From positions 1 to 8,542 of the forward strand of contig JBKPRZ010000143.1 of assembly GCA_046734815.1 (NCBI GenBank): 8,542 bases of DNA, in the 5' to 3' direction. The stretch's first letter is position 1; each line of letters opens with the position of its first letter. The position numbers and the translations under genes were made by a program. The notes under the pieces are model-generated. The model searched no databases. It saw only the letters and a list, made by a program, of their open reading frames with translations, and was not told where the DNA came from. This DNA is from CAVYGB01 sp046734815. GTDB taxonomy: Bacteria; Myxococcota_A; Polyangia; Fen-1088. Positions 1 to 5,844 of the stretch are shown here, in pieces.

Positions 1-948
1 ATCGAGCTCGCCGACCAGGCCCAGATCGAGCAACGCCAGCCGGTGATCGGGGGTGATGAAGATGTTGCCCGGGTGCAGATCCGCGTGCACGAACCCGTCC
101 TCGAAGATCATCTTCAGCAAGGTCTCCAGGCCGATGCGGGCGATCCGCTTGGGGTCCGACCAGGTCCGGCTCCAGGCCAGGATCTTGATGCCGTCGATGA
201 ACGTCATGCACAGGATGCGGGACGTGGACAGCTCCGCGACGACGTCCGGGAAGACGACGTCCGGGTGACCGCGGAAGTTGTGCTGGAAGCGGCGGTTGTT
301 GCGGGCCTCGATCTGGAAGTCCAGCTGGGCGAAGATCGCCCGCCCGAACTCGTGGACCACCGCCTCGGGCTGCAGCGAGCCCAGGGTCGGCACCCGGGCG
401 ATGAACCGCGCGCCCAGCCGCATGACCGCCAGGTCGAAGGTGCACAGCTCGACCACATCCGGGCGCCGCACCTTCAACGCCACCACCCGCCCGTCGGGCA
501 GCCGGGCCTTGTGCACCTGGGCCACCGAGGCCGAGGCGATCGGCACCGGCACCAGCTCGGCGAACAGCTCGGTGTAAGGGCGGCCGAAGTCCTCCTCGAT
601 GGTGCGGGCGACCTCGGTGAAGGGGAACGGCCCCACGTCGTCCTGCAAGCGTTCCAGCGCGCGGGTGACGTGCTCGGGGATGAGGTCCGGGCGCGTGCTC
701 ATGATCTGCCCGAGCTTGATGAAGGTGGCGCCCAGGCTGCGGAACAGGTCGGCGACCACCTGACCGAACCAGGCCTTGCGTCGAGCGCGGCCGGCGAATG
801 TCGCGACCAGCCACGACCAGCCGGCCACCCAGCGCAGCACCTGCTGCATGAACAGCAGGCCGATGACCACGGCCCGCAGGACCAGCCGCGTCCGGCTGAG
901 CCCGCGTGACGGCGCCGTCACACCGTCGGGCTGGGTGAAGCCCTCCAT
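1..948 (-). CDS. ABC1/UbiB (AarF)-family atypical kinase, C-terminus cut off by window edge
   Basis: The minus strand is open from the ATG at 948-946 to the window edge (316 residues, no stop), so the C-terminal part is missing. The protein carries the UbiB/ABC1 hallmarks: the KxGQ motif (K78-Q81, in FIKLGQIMSTRPDLIP), the Ala-rich nucleotide loop ASASVAQVH (138-146), the VALKV lysine (K159), the QIEARN glutamate (E214), the catalytic loop HADLHPGN (288-295) and a metal-binding DLG (308-310) where DFG is more usual. Family knowledge: these membrane-associated ATPases/kinases support ubiquinone or other isoprenoid-lipid metabolism and extraction. A hydrophobic stretch near residues 23-50 may help membrane contact. 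The start is the only in-frame ATG near the conserved N-terminal region; upstream codons back to the neighbouring gene offer no better one. No Shine-Dalgarno is visible; a TACACT hexamer lies 7 nt upstream. The gene is divergent from the next one. Family call is firm; exact substrate is unknown. Confidence 0.93.
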   Translation of the reverse strand, partial: MEGFTQPDGVTAPSRGLSRTRLVLRAVVIGLLFMQQVLRWVAGWSWLVATFAGRARRKAWFGQVVADLFRSLGATFIKLGQIMSTRPDLIPEHVTRALERLQDDVGPFPFTEVARTIEEDFGRPYTELFAELVPVPIASASVAQVHKARLPDGRVVALKVRRPDVVELCTFDLAVMRLGARFIARVPTLGSLQPEAVVHEFGRAIFAQLDFQIEARNNRRFQHNFRGHPDVVFPDVVAELSTSRILCMTFIDGIKILAWSRTWSDPKRIARIGLETLLKMIFEDGFVHADLHPGNIFITPDHRLALLDLGLVGELD

Positions 949-961
949 CGAGTCCAGTGTA
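949..961 (-). promoter_or_regulatory. Possible -10 element for the UbiB-family gene
   Basis: On the minus strand TACACT (961-956) is followed by 7 nt and then the ATG. This spacing would put the transcription start at or very near the start codon, so the mRNA could be leaderless. No convincing -35 hexamer lies 16-18 bp upstream. It resembles the TATACT and CATACT hexamers ahead of rnc and the TPR gene. This is a short match, so confidence is low. Confidence 0.3.
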
Positions 962-1024
962 CCATCCGGTCGAGCGGGGCTCGCCCGGGGGGACATAACC
1001 CGGGGCGCTGCTCGGGTGTCAACC

Positions 1025-1029
1025 GGAGG
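1025..1029 (+). promoter_or_regulatory. Shine-Dalgarno GGAGG of the membrane-anchored protein gene
   Basis: GGAGG lies 4 nt before the ATG at 1034-1036. It decides this start over the in-frame ATG at 776, which would add 86 residues overlapping the UbiB gene antisense. It is the only classical Shine-Dalgarno sequence ahead of the large genes in this window. Confidence 0.7.
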
Positions 1030-1033
1030 CGAC

Positions 1034-1873
1034 ATGCGACTTATCGGTTTGATCGTGAGTGGTGTCCTGGCGGTGTCCGTTGTGGCCGAGGGGGCGTACA
1101 TCGTTCACACGCGACGCCAGGTGGCCCGCCTGGCCGACCGGCTGGACGCCATCGGCAGCGAGGCGAGCGACATGCTGTCCGCAGGCACCGAGCCGCGCGC
1201 CGCCGGCCGCTTCGTAGAGCCATCGGACGAGGCGACACCGGAGCCCCGGCGCGGGGGGCGGATGCCTCCGCCCCGGCTGGTCAACGCGCCCGCGCTGTCG
1301 GCACCGGCGCCATCCCCGCCGTCGGGCACCGACAATCCGCTGCCGCTGCCGCCCGCGCTCGACAATCCCGACGCCCGCGAGCAGCTGCGGAAGTTCGTTC
1401 TGGCGCAGCTGGACTACGAGCGGCAGGAGCAGCGCCAGCGGTGGGAGCAGCAGCGCACCGAACGCGAGCAGCAGCGGCGTGAGCGCATGGCCAAAGATCT
1501 GGCCCTGTCGCCGTCCGAGACCGAGAAGTTCAACCAGATCATGACCCAGACCCAGAACGCCCGAGCGTCGCTGCGCGACCGGATCGAGTCGGGGCAGCTG
1601 TCGCGCGAGAACATCGGGGCCGAGATGGCCGCCGTGCGCGAGAGCAGCCAGAAGCAGATGCGCGACCTGCTGGGCGACGATCGGATGAAGAAGTTCGAGC
1701 AGATGCGCGGTCCGGGCGGCGGTCCCAATGGGCCGAATGGACCGGTAGGCATTGGAGCAATTGGGGCCAATGTAACCAATGGGACAATGCAGGGCGGCGG
1801 GAGGCGGTGGGGTGGGGGAGGTCCCTTCAACCGTCAAGGAGGCGGCCCCCCCGGTGCCGCGCCGCCGCCCTGA
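1034..1873 (+). CDS. Membrane-anchored protein with Pro-rich linker, charged helical domain and Gly-rich tail; function unknown
   Basis: 279 residues. Residues 1-25 form one hydrophobic N-terminal segment (MRLIGLIVSGVLAVSVVAEG...), a signal-anchor or uncleaved signal sequence. There is no lipobox cysteine. Residues 27-50 look helical. Residues 52-112 are a Pro/Ala-rich linker. Residues 113-225 are a highly charged helical region: QERQ/REQQRRER repeats at about 128-152 suggest a coiled coil, followed by LALSPSETEKFNQI (156-169) and LLGDDRMKKFEQMR (212-225). The LxLSPxExxKF and LLGDxRMxxFxxMR patterns recall the LTxxQ motifs of Spy/CpxP-type periplasmic proteins, so a periplasmic helical sensor or chaperone-like domain is my best guess; this is inference. 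Residues 226-279 are Gly/Pro/Asn-rich and end in GPPGAAPPP. The start is set by the GGAGG at 1025-1029. A CATAAC at 994-999 could be a weak -10. rnc follows after 44 bp on the same strand. Confidence 0.8.
   Translation: MRLIGLIVSGVLAVSVVAEGAYIVHTRRQVARLADRLDAIGSEASDMLSAGTEPRAAGRFVEPSDEATPEPRRGGRMPPPRLVNAPALSAPAPSPPSGTDNPLPLPPALDNPDAREQLRKFVLAQLDYERQEQRQRWEQQRTEREQQRRERMAKDLALSPSETEKFNQIMTQTQNARASLRDRIESGQLSRENIGAEMAAVRESSQKQMRDLLGDDRMKKFEQMRGPGGGPNGPNGPVGIGAIGANVTNGTMQGGGRRWGGGGPFNRQGGGPPGAAPPP
1724..1790 (+). repeat. CCAATGG-type word cluster in the Gly-rich tail of the preceding gene
   Basis: Within the tail codons, short related words recur: CCAATGGG at 1725-1732 and again at 1776-1783 (51 bp apart, in frame), CGAATGGA at 1734-1741, CATTGG at 1750-1755, CAATTGG at 1759-1764 (as CAATTG plus G) and CCAATG at 1767-1772. 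CATTGG and CCAATG can pair as a 6-bp stem. The codons (GGA, GCA, ATT, GTA, AAT, ACA) end in A or T far more often than in the rest of the gene. The encoded GPNGPNGPVG is a short collagen-like Gly-X-Y run. The words are directly visible; any function is unknown. Confidence 0.55.
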
Positions 1874-1878
1874 GCCGG

Positions 1879-1905
1879 CCACATGTGGGGGCGAGGTATA
1901 CTCGC
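1879..1905 (+). promoter_or_regulatory. Putative rnc promoter with two overlapping dyads
   Basis: TATACT (1897-1902) is a good -10 hexamer, but no -35 match lies 16-18 bp upstream. In place of a -35 there is a perfect palindrome CCACATGTGG (1879-1888). The -10 itself sits inside an inverted repeat, GCGAG (1891-1895) and CTCGC (1901-1905), around GTATA. A -10 without a -35 but with dyads suggests an activator- or repressor-controlled promoter (inference). The start site would fall near 1908-1910, leaving a leader of only about 8-10 nt before the rnc ATG. Confidence 0.45.
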
Positions 1906-1917
1906 CTGGGCAACAAG

Positions 1918-2661
1918 ATGATCGCCGCGCAAGACGCCTCCCGCTACAGCGCGCTCGAGCAGCGCCTGGGTTACCGGTTCCGGGACGAGCGACTCTGCGA
2001 GACCGCCCTGACCCACAAGTCGTGGCTGAACGAACGGGCCGAGGACGGACGCGCCGACAATGAGCGACTCGAGTTCCTGGGCGACGCCGTCATCGCCCTG
2101 GTGATGAGCGACCTGCTCATGCGGGATCACCCGGACCACCCCGAGGGTGAGCTGTCCAAGAAGCGCGCCGCCCTCGTCAACGAGGCGGGCCTGGCCCGCG
2201 TGGCCGAGGGGCTGGCGCTGGGGCAGTGGATCTTCCTGGGCCGGGGCGAGGAGCAGGCGGGCGGCCGTCAGAAGCGCTCGATCCTGGCCGACGCGCTGGA
2301 GGCGCTGGTGGGGGCGGTGTACCGCGACGGCGGGTTCGACGCCGCTTACCGTGTGGCCGAGCGGCTGTTCGCCAGCGAGCTGGTCCACGCCTCGTCGGCC
2401 GCCGAGCGCGACTTCAAGTCTCGCCTGCAGGAGATCTCGCAGGCCCGCCTGCACCTGGCGCCGACCTACACGGTGGTGGCGCAGGAAGGTCCGGATCACG
2501 ACAAGACCTTCGAGGTGGCCATCTATCTCGGCGACAAGGAGTACGGGCGCGCGCTGGGCAAGTCCAAGAAGGAGGCCCAGCAGAACGCCGCCGCCCGCGC
2601 GCTGGACGCGCTGCAGACCGACGGGCAAGGCCGCGAGGACGACGGGCTGGATACGCGCTAA
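1918..2661 (+). CDS. rnc: Ribonuclease III
   Basis: 247 residues, normal for bacterial RNase III (about 225-250). It cleaves double-stranded RNA in rRNA precursors and structured mRNAs as a Mg-dependent homodimer in the cytoplasm. The catalytic domain spans about 10-155 with the family signature NERLEFLGDAV (48-58). The acidic metal-site residues are present: E49, E52, D56, then D125 and E128 in ILADALEALVGAV, matching E38/E41/D45/D114/E117 of the E. coli enzyme. A dsRNA-binding domain spans about 165-233 (DFKSRLQE..., GPDHDKTFEV 191-200, GKSKKEAQQNAAARAL 214-229). The ATG at 1918 is chosen because conserved sequence begins just after it. The longer reading from 1807 overlaps the previous gene and adds a low-complexity extension. 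No clear Shine-Dalgarno is seen. The nucleotidyltransferase gene follows after 28 nt, so the two are probably one transcript. Confidence 0.97.
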   Translation: MIAAQDASRYSALEQRLGYRFRDERLCETALTHKSWLNERAEDGRADNERLEFLGDAVIALVMSDLLMRDHPDHPEGELSKKRAALVNEAGLARVAEGLALGQWIFLGRGEEQAGGRQKRSILADALEALVGAVYRDGGFDAAYRVAERLFASELVHASSAAERDFKSRLQEISQARLHLAPTYTVVAQEGPDHDKTFEVAIYLGDKEYGRALGKSKKEAQQNAAARALDALQTDGQGREDDGLDTR

Positions 2662-2689
2662 GGTCGCCCGCGCGGATCGTCCGCGTCCC

Positions 2690-4060
2690 ATGCCCGAGAT
2701 CGAAGCGTCCCTGATCCCTGCCGACGTGGTGGCCGTCTGCCGGCGGTTGCACGAGGCCGGACACCAGGCCCACCTGGTGGGCGGAGGGGTGCGCGACCTG
2801 GTCCTCGGTCGACCGCCCAAGGACTTCGACGTGGCCACCAGCGCCCGGCCCGATGCGGTGATGTCCCTGTTCGGGCAGCGCTATGCGATCCCGACTGGAT
2901 TGCAGCACGGCACGGTCACGGTGCTGACCGGCGCCCGATCGGTCGAGGTGACCACCTTCCGGGGCGAAGGCGTCTACCTCGACGGTCGCCGTCCCTCGTC
3001 GGTCGAGTTCGGCAAGACCCTGCACGAGGACCTGGCCCGCCGGGACCTGACCATGAACGCGATCGCCTACGACCCGATCGCCGGCACTCTGGCCGATCCC
3101 TTCGACGGGCGCGGCGACATCGGCCGGCAGCTGGTGCGGGCGGTCGGTGATCCGGTGGCCCGTTTCACCGAGGACGGGCTGCGCCCCATGCGGGCGGTCC
3201 GTCAGGCCACCCAGCTGGGCTTCGCCATCGATCCGCCCACCCGGGCGGCGATCCCGGCGGCGCTGGGGTCGTTCCGCAAGGTGTCCGCCGAACGGGTGCG
3301 CGACGAGCTGATGAAGATCCTGGCCACCGATCGACCGCGCAGCGGGATCGAGCTGATGCGCGAGACCGGTCTTCTGGAAGTGGTGATCCCCGAGCTGCTG
3401 GAGGGGGAGGGCTGCACCCAGAACCGCTTTCACCGCTACGACGTCTACCGCCACAACCTGGCCACCCTGGACCATGCCAGCGGCGAGGCGGTGCTGCGGC
3501 TGGGGGCCCTGCTGCACGACGTGGGCAAGCCGCGCACGCGCGAGGCCAAGGAGGGGATGCCCGGCGAATACAGCTTCTACCGGCACGAATACCTGGGCGC
3601 GGAGATGGCGGTGACAATCTGCCAGCGCCTCAAGCTCCCCGGCGCCGAGCGCGACACCGTCCAGCGCCTGGTCGCCAACCACATGTTCTATTACACGCCC
3701 GAGTGGACCGACGGCACCATCCGCCGGTTCGTGCGCCGGGTGGGGGTCGAGGAGCTGCCCGCGCTGCTGGCGCTGCGCGAGGCCGACGTCGCCGGCCGCG
3801 GCTTCGGCGAGACGCCGGACAAGGAGACGCGCGAGCTGCGCCAGCGGGTGGCCGACGTGCTGGCCGCCGACACCGCCCTCACGGTCAAGGACCTGGCCAT
3901 CGGCGGCCGCGACGTCATGCAGACCTTGGGCATCCCGCCGGGGCCGACGGTGGGCCGCATCCTCGAATCGCTGCTGGAACGGGTGCTCGACGATCCCGCG
4001 CTGAACGAGCCCGAGCGGTTGCTGGCGCTGGCCCGCGAGCTGTCCGCCGCGCCGGCCTGA
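2690..4060 (+). CDS. cca: HD-domain class II tRNA nucleotidyltransferase (CCA-adding type)
   Basis: 456 residues. It likely adds or repairs the 3' CCA of tRNAs using CTP and ATP. The N-terminal nucleotidyltransferase head has LVGGGVRD (29-36), the metal-binding DFD (D45, D47), TGLQHGTVTV (69-78), RRDLTMNAIAYD (117-128) and the base-recognition motif EDGLRPMRAVR (161-171), followed by ERVRDELMKIL (201-211). An HD-domain hydrolase follows: H255 in YRHN, H276-D277 in LLHDVGK and D366 are likely metal ligands. In E. coli Cca the HD domain has phosphatase and phosphodiesterase activity. The region after the DxD reads as in CCA enzymes, and I do not see the basic LGRRF-like signature of poly(A) polymerase I there, so CCA addition is preferred; CC- or A-only activity cannot be excluded. 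The ATG at 2690 is the only nearby in-frame start and has no Shine-Dalgarno. Its 3' end is 6 bp from the convergent hutH end. Confidence 0.9.
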   Translation: MPEIEASLIPADVVAVCRRLHEAGHQAHLVGGGVRDLVLGRPPKDFDVATSARPDAVMSLFGQRYAIPTGLQHGTVTVLTGARSVEVTTFRGEGVYLDGRRPSSVEFGKTLHEDLARRDLTMNAIAYDPIAGTLADPFDGRGDIGRQLVRAVGDPVARFTEDGLRPMRAVRQATQLGFAIDPPTRAAIPAALGSFRKVSAERVRDELMKILATDRPRSGIELMRETGLLEVVIPELLEGEGCTQNRFHRYDVYRHNLATLDHASGEAVLRLGALLHDVGKPRTREAKEGMPGEYSFYRHEYLGAEMAVTICQRLKLPGAERDTVQRLVANHMFYYTPEWTDGTIRRFVRRVGVEELPALLALREADVAGRGFGETPDKETRELRQRVADVLAADTALTVKDLAIGGRDVMQTLGIPPGPTVGRILESLLERVLDDPALNEPERLLALARELSAAPA

Positions 4061-4083
4061 CCGCGCTCAGCCACCCAGCGCGG
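4061..4083. terminator. Stem-loop between convergent cca and hutH ends
   Basis: CCGCGCT (4061-4067) and AGCGCGG (4077-4083) form a perfect 7-bp stem with a 9-nt loop. It covers the 6-bp gap between the two stop codons and the last codons of hutH. Being symmetric it could form in both transcripts. There is no T run on either side, so it is not a classical intrinsic terminator; it could act as an RNA 3'-end barrier with Rho. Function is inferred. Confidence 0.4.
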
Positions 4084-5638
4084 CCGCCGTCTCGCCGCGC
4101 AGGCGATCGCTGGCGATCAAACCGTCGATGGCGGCGATGTCCTTGTACAGGGGGCGGTCGCCCTCGGGCGCGGCCACCACCTGGCGGATCAGGTCGTGAG
4201 CGGCGGCGATGGCGGGACCGGGGCGCAGGGGCGCGCGCAGGTCCAGACCGCGGGCGGCACACAGCGCCTCGATGGCCAGCACCCGGCGCGTGTTGTCCAC
4301 CACCCGGGTGAGCTTCCAGGCCGCGTGCGCGCCCATCGACACGTGGTCCTCGCGCCCGGCGGAGGAGGGGATCGAGTCCACGCAGGCCGGGTGGCAGAGG
4401 ATCTTGTTCTCACTCACCAGCGCCGCGGCGGTGACCTGGGCCAGCATGAACCCCGAGTGCAGCCCGCTCGACACCGCCAGGAACGCAGGCAGTCCGGACA
4501 GAGCGGGGTTCACGCACTGCTCGATCCGCCGCTCCGAGATCGCGCCCAGCTCGGCCAGGGCGATGGCCGCCAGGTCCAGCGCCAGAGCGACCGGCTGGCC
4601 GTGAAAATTTCCGCCCGAGAGGATCTCGGCGCGCCCCTCCGCGTCCAGGAACACCAGCGGGTTGTCGGTGGCGGCGTTCATCTCCCGCTCCAGGGTGGCC
4701 GCGGCGAAGGACAGCCCGTCGCGGGCCGCGCCGTGGACCTGGGGCATGCAGCGGAACGAGTAGGCGTCCTGGACCTTGTGGCAGTCCCGGTGCGACTCCA
4801 CGATGGCCGACCGATCGGTCAGCCGGCGCAGGTGGGCCGCGGCGGCGACCGCGCCGGGGTGAGGGCGGACCGCCGTGATGCGTGGGTCGAACGGCCGCGA
4901 GGAGCCCTTGATGGTCTCCAGCGACATCACCCCCGTGATGTCGGCGACCTCGGCCAGGCGCAGAGCCTCGGCGACCGCCAGGGCGCCCGCCGCCGTCATC
5001 AGCTGGGTGCCGTTGACCAGGGCCAGGCCCTCCTTGGCCTCCAGGCCGAGGGGGGCCAGGCCCACCCGCGCCAGCGCTGCGGCGCCGGGCATGACGGCGC
5101 CGTCCACCTCGGCTTCCCCCTCGCCGATGACCACCAGGGCCAGGTGGGCCAGCGGCGCCAGGTCCCCGGAGGCCCCCACCGACCCCTGCCAGGGGATGAC
5201 GGGGTGCACGCCCCGTTCCAGCAGCTCGCACAAGCGGCGGCAAACCAGCGGCCGGACGCCGGTCTGACCGGTGGCCAGCACCGCCGCCCGCAGGAGCAAC
5301 ATGCCGCGCACCACCGCCCGGGGCAGTGGCTCGCCCACCCCCGCGGCGTGGCTGCGCACCAGGTTCAGCTGCAGCTCGCGGATGGATTCGGCGTCGATGC
5401 GCACCTCGGCCAGGGCCCCGAAGCCGGTGTTCACGCCGTAGACGCTGGGCGCGTCGTCCCCCCCGGCGGCGATGGCCTCGACCACCGCCCGGGAACGCAT
5501 CATCTGCTGGTCGGCCGCGGGCGCCAGGACCACGCGCCGGCCCCCCCGGGCCACCTGCTCCAGCGCCGCCAGGTCGAGCGGCTCGTAGCCCAGCAGCAGC
5601 GGCGTCTGGGGGCCCTTGTCCGCCGGTGAAAAAACCAT
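4067..5638 (-). CDS. hutH: Histidine ammonia-lyase (MIO-family aromatic amino acid ammonia-lyase)
   Basis: 523 residues from the ATG at 5638-5636, close to the usual 505-515 of HutH. The family removes ammonia non-oxidatively from histidine to give trans-urocanate, using a methylidene-imidazolone cofactor built from an internal Ala-Ser-Gly. The ASG triad is at 156-158 in GSVGASGDLAPLAHL. Other active-site parts are visible: YGVNTGFG with Y67, SHAAGVG with H97 (histidine-type substrate pocket), NGTQ with N209, QDAYSFRCMPQVHG with Y293 and R296, NFHG 344-347, and GREDHVSMG with E430. The set fits HutH better than tyrosine or phenylalanine lyases, but substrate should be treated as likely, not proven. 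An in-frame start at 5725 would add 29 residues unlike the family, so the later ATG is chosen. A weak GGGA and a TGTTAACAT stretch precede it. No hutU, hutI or hutG is in view. Divergent from the TPR gene; convergent with cca. Confidence 0.92.
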   Translation of the reverse strand: MVFSPADKGPQTPLLLGYEPLDLAALEQVARGGRRVVLAPAADQQMMRSRAVVEAIAAGGDDAPSVYGVNTGFGALAEVRIDAESIRELQLNLVRSHAAGVGEPLPRAVVRGMLLLRAAVLATGQTGVRPLVCRRLCELLERGVHPVIPWQGSVGASGDLAPLAHLALVVIGEGEAEVDGAVMPGAAALARVGLAPLGLEAKEGLALVNGTQLMTAAGALAVAEALRLAEVADITGVMSLETIKGSSRPFDPRITAVRPHPGAVAAAAHLRRLTDRSAIVESHRDCHKVQDAYSFRCMPQVHGAARDGLSFAAATLEREMNAATDNPLVFLDAEGRAEILSGGNFHGQPVALALDLAAIALAELGAISERRIEQCVNPALSGLPAFLAVSSGLHSGFMLAQVTAAALVSENKILCHPACVDSIPSSAGREDHVSMGAHAAWKLTRVVDNTRRVLAIEALCAARGLDLRAPLRPGPAIAAAHDLIRQVVAAPEGDRPLYKDIAAIDGLIASDRLRGETAAALGG

Positions 5639-5651
5639 GTCCCGGGCTATG

Positions 5652-5762
5652 TTAACAGCCCCTGGGCAGCACGGCGCGGGGCGTGTCCGGCAATTGACGG
5701 AGGATCCCGATCCCGCCATACTCATCCGGTTCTGAGATGGGCCCGCTCGGGCATCCCATCAT
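5652..5762 (-). CDS. Possible 36-residue small protein or leader peptide ahead of hutH
   Basis: On the minus strand ATGATG starts at 5762, preceded by GAGGG (5774-5770) with a 7-nt A-rich spacer (AAAGAAA). That is the best ribosome-binding-site geometry in the window. The frame runs 36 codons (MMGCPSGPISEPDEYGG..., ending VLPRGC) and stops with TAA at 5654-5652, 13 nt before the hutH ATG, which suits translational coupling. Against it: third-position GC is lower than in the large genes, the peptide matches nothing I know, it contains no histidine so it is not an obvious His-sensing leader, and the plus-strand promoter at 5694-5722 overlaps it. Treat as a candidate. Confidence 0.35.
   Translation of the reverse strand: MMGCPSGPISEPDEYGGIGILRQLPDTPRAVLPRGC
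5694..5722 (+). promoter_or_regulatory. Sigma-70-type promoter for the TPR protein gene
   Basis: TTGACG (5694-5699) and CATACT (5717-5722) are separated by exactly 17 bp, the ideal spacing for housekeeping sigma. Nine of twelve positions match TTGACA/TATAAT. Transcription would start near 5729, giving a leader of about 115 nt to the ATG at 5845. It is the only promoter in the window with both hexamers. Confidence 0.6.
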
Positions 5763-5781
5763 TTTCTTTCCCTCTTTTTCC
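5762..5781 (+). other. 20-nt uninterrupted pyrimidine run
   Basis: Positions 5762-5781 contain only T and C on the plus strand, rich in T, in otherwise very GC-rich DNA. In the plus transcript it would be an unstructured U/C-rich leader. On the minus strand it is a purine tract containing the GAGGG ribosome-binding-like sequence ahead of the small frame at 5762-5652. It is not a terminator tail, since no GC stem precedes the T run within a few bases. Confidence 0.5.
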
Positions 5782-5783
5782 AA

Positions 5784-5798
5784 ACCGGGTGACCCGGT
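5784..5798. promoter_or_regulatory. Palindrome ACCGGGT-G-ACCCGGT (candidate operator)
   Basis: Perfect 7-bp arms around a single central base. It lies 2 bp from a second perfect palindrome (5801-5818), between divergent genes. It could be an operator half of a tandem site, or together with its neighbour form hairpins in the leader of the TPR gene mRNA. No known regulator consensus is recognised. Confidence 0.45.
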
Positions 5799-5800
5799 CG

Positions 5801-5818
5801 CTGCGAGCGCGCTCGCAG
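5801..5818. promoter_or_regulatory. Perfect 18-bp palindrome CTGCGAGCGCGCTCGCAG (candidate operator)
   Basis: Two 9-bp arms with no spacer. The length and symmetry suit a dimeric DNA-binding protein better than an RNA hairpin, because there is no natural loop. It sits 26 bp upstream of the TPR gene ATG, inside the likely leader of that gene, and upstream of the purine-rich tract on the hutH side. It could therefore act on either or both divergent genes. Confidence 0.5.
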
Positions 5819-5844
5819 GATCCGATCGCCCCTGAATCACCCAC

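Noticed and set aside
43..909. Long plus-strand frame opposite the UbiB-type gene
   Set aside because: It is antisense to a protein with every UbiB motif; the frame is Arg/Gly/Asp/Gln/His-rich and low in complexity, as expected of the shadow of a GC-rich gene.
971..1005. CGAGC-GGG-GCTCG dyad and paired CCCGGGG words in the UbiB/membrane-protein intergenic region
   Set aside because: Arms are only 5-7 bp of pure GC in GC-rich DNA, so chance is likely; kept only as a weak hint of an operator.
776..1033. Upstream extension of the membrane-anchored protein gene to an ATG at 776
   Set aside because: It overlaps the divergent UbiB gene, would bury the signal anchor 86 residues into the protein, and ignores the GGAGG at 1025.
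1807..1917. Longer rnc reading starting at 1807
   Set aside because: It overlaps the end of the preceding gene and adds 37 residues of low-complexity Arg/Pro sequence absent from RNase III proteins.
1834..3682. Two long minus-strand frames (1834-2838 and 2414-3682) opposite rnc and cca
   Set aside because: They mirror codon structure of recognisable genes and match no family; the sense proteins carry complete catalytic motifs.
4196..5629. 477-codon plus-strand frame opposite hutH
   Set aside because: His/Gln/Arg/Gly-rich shadow frame; the sense strand encodes a full MIO enzyme.
5639..5725. 29-residue N-terminal extension of hutH from an ATG at 5725
   Set aside because: The added residues are unlike any HutH N-terminus, no ribosome-binding site precedes 5725, and the shorter form already has the family length.
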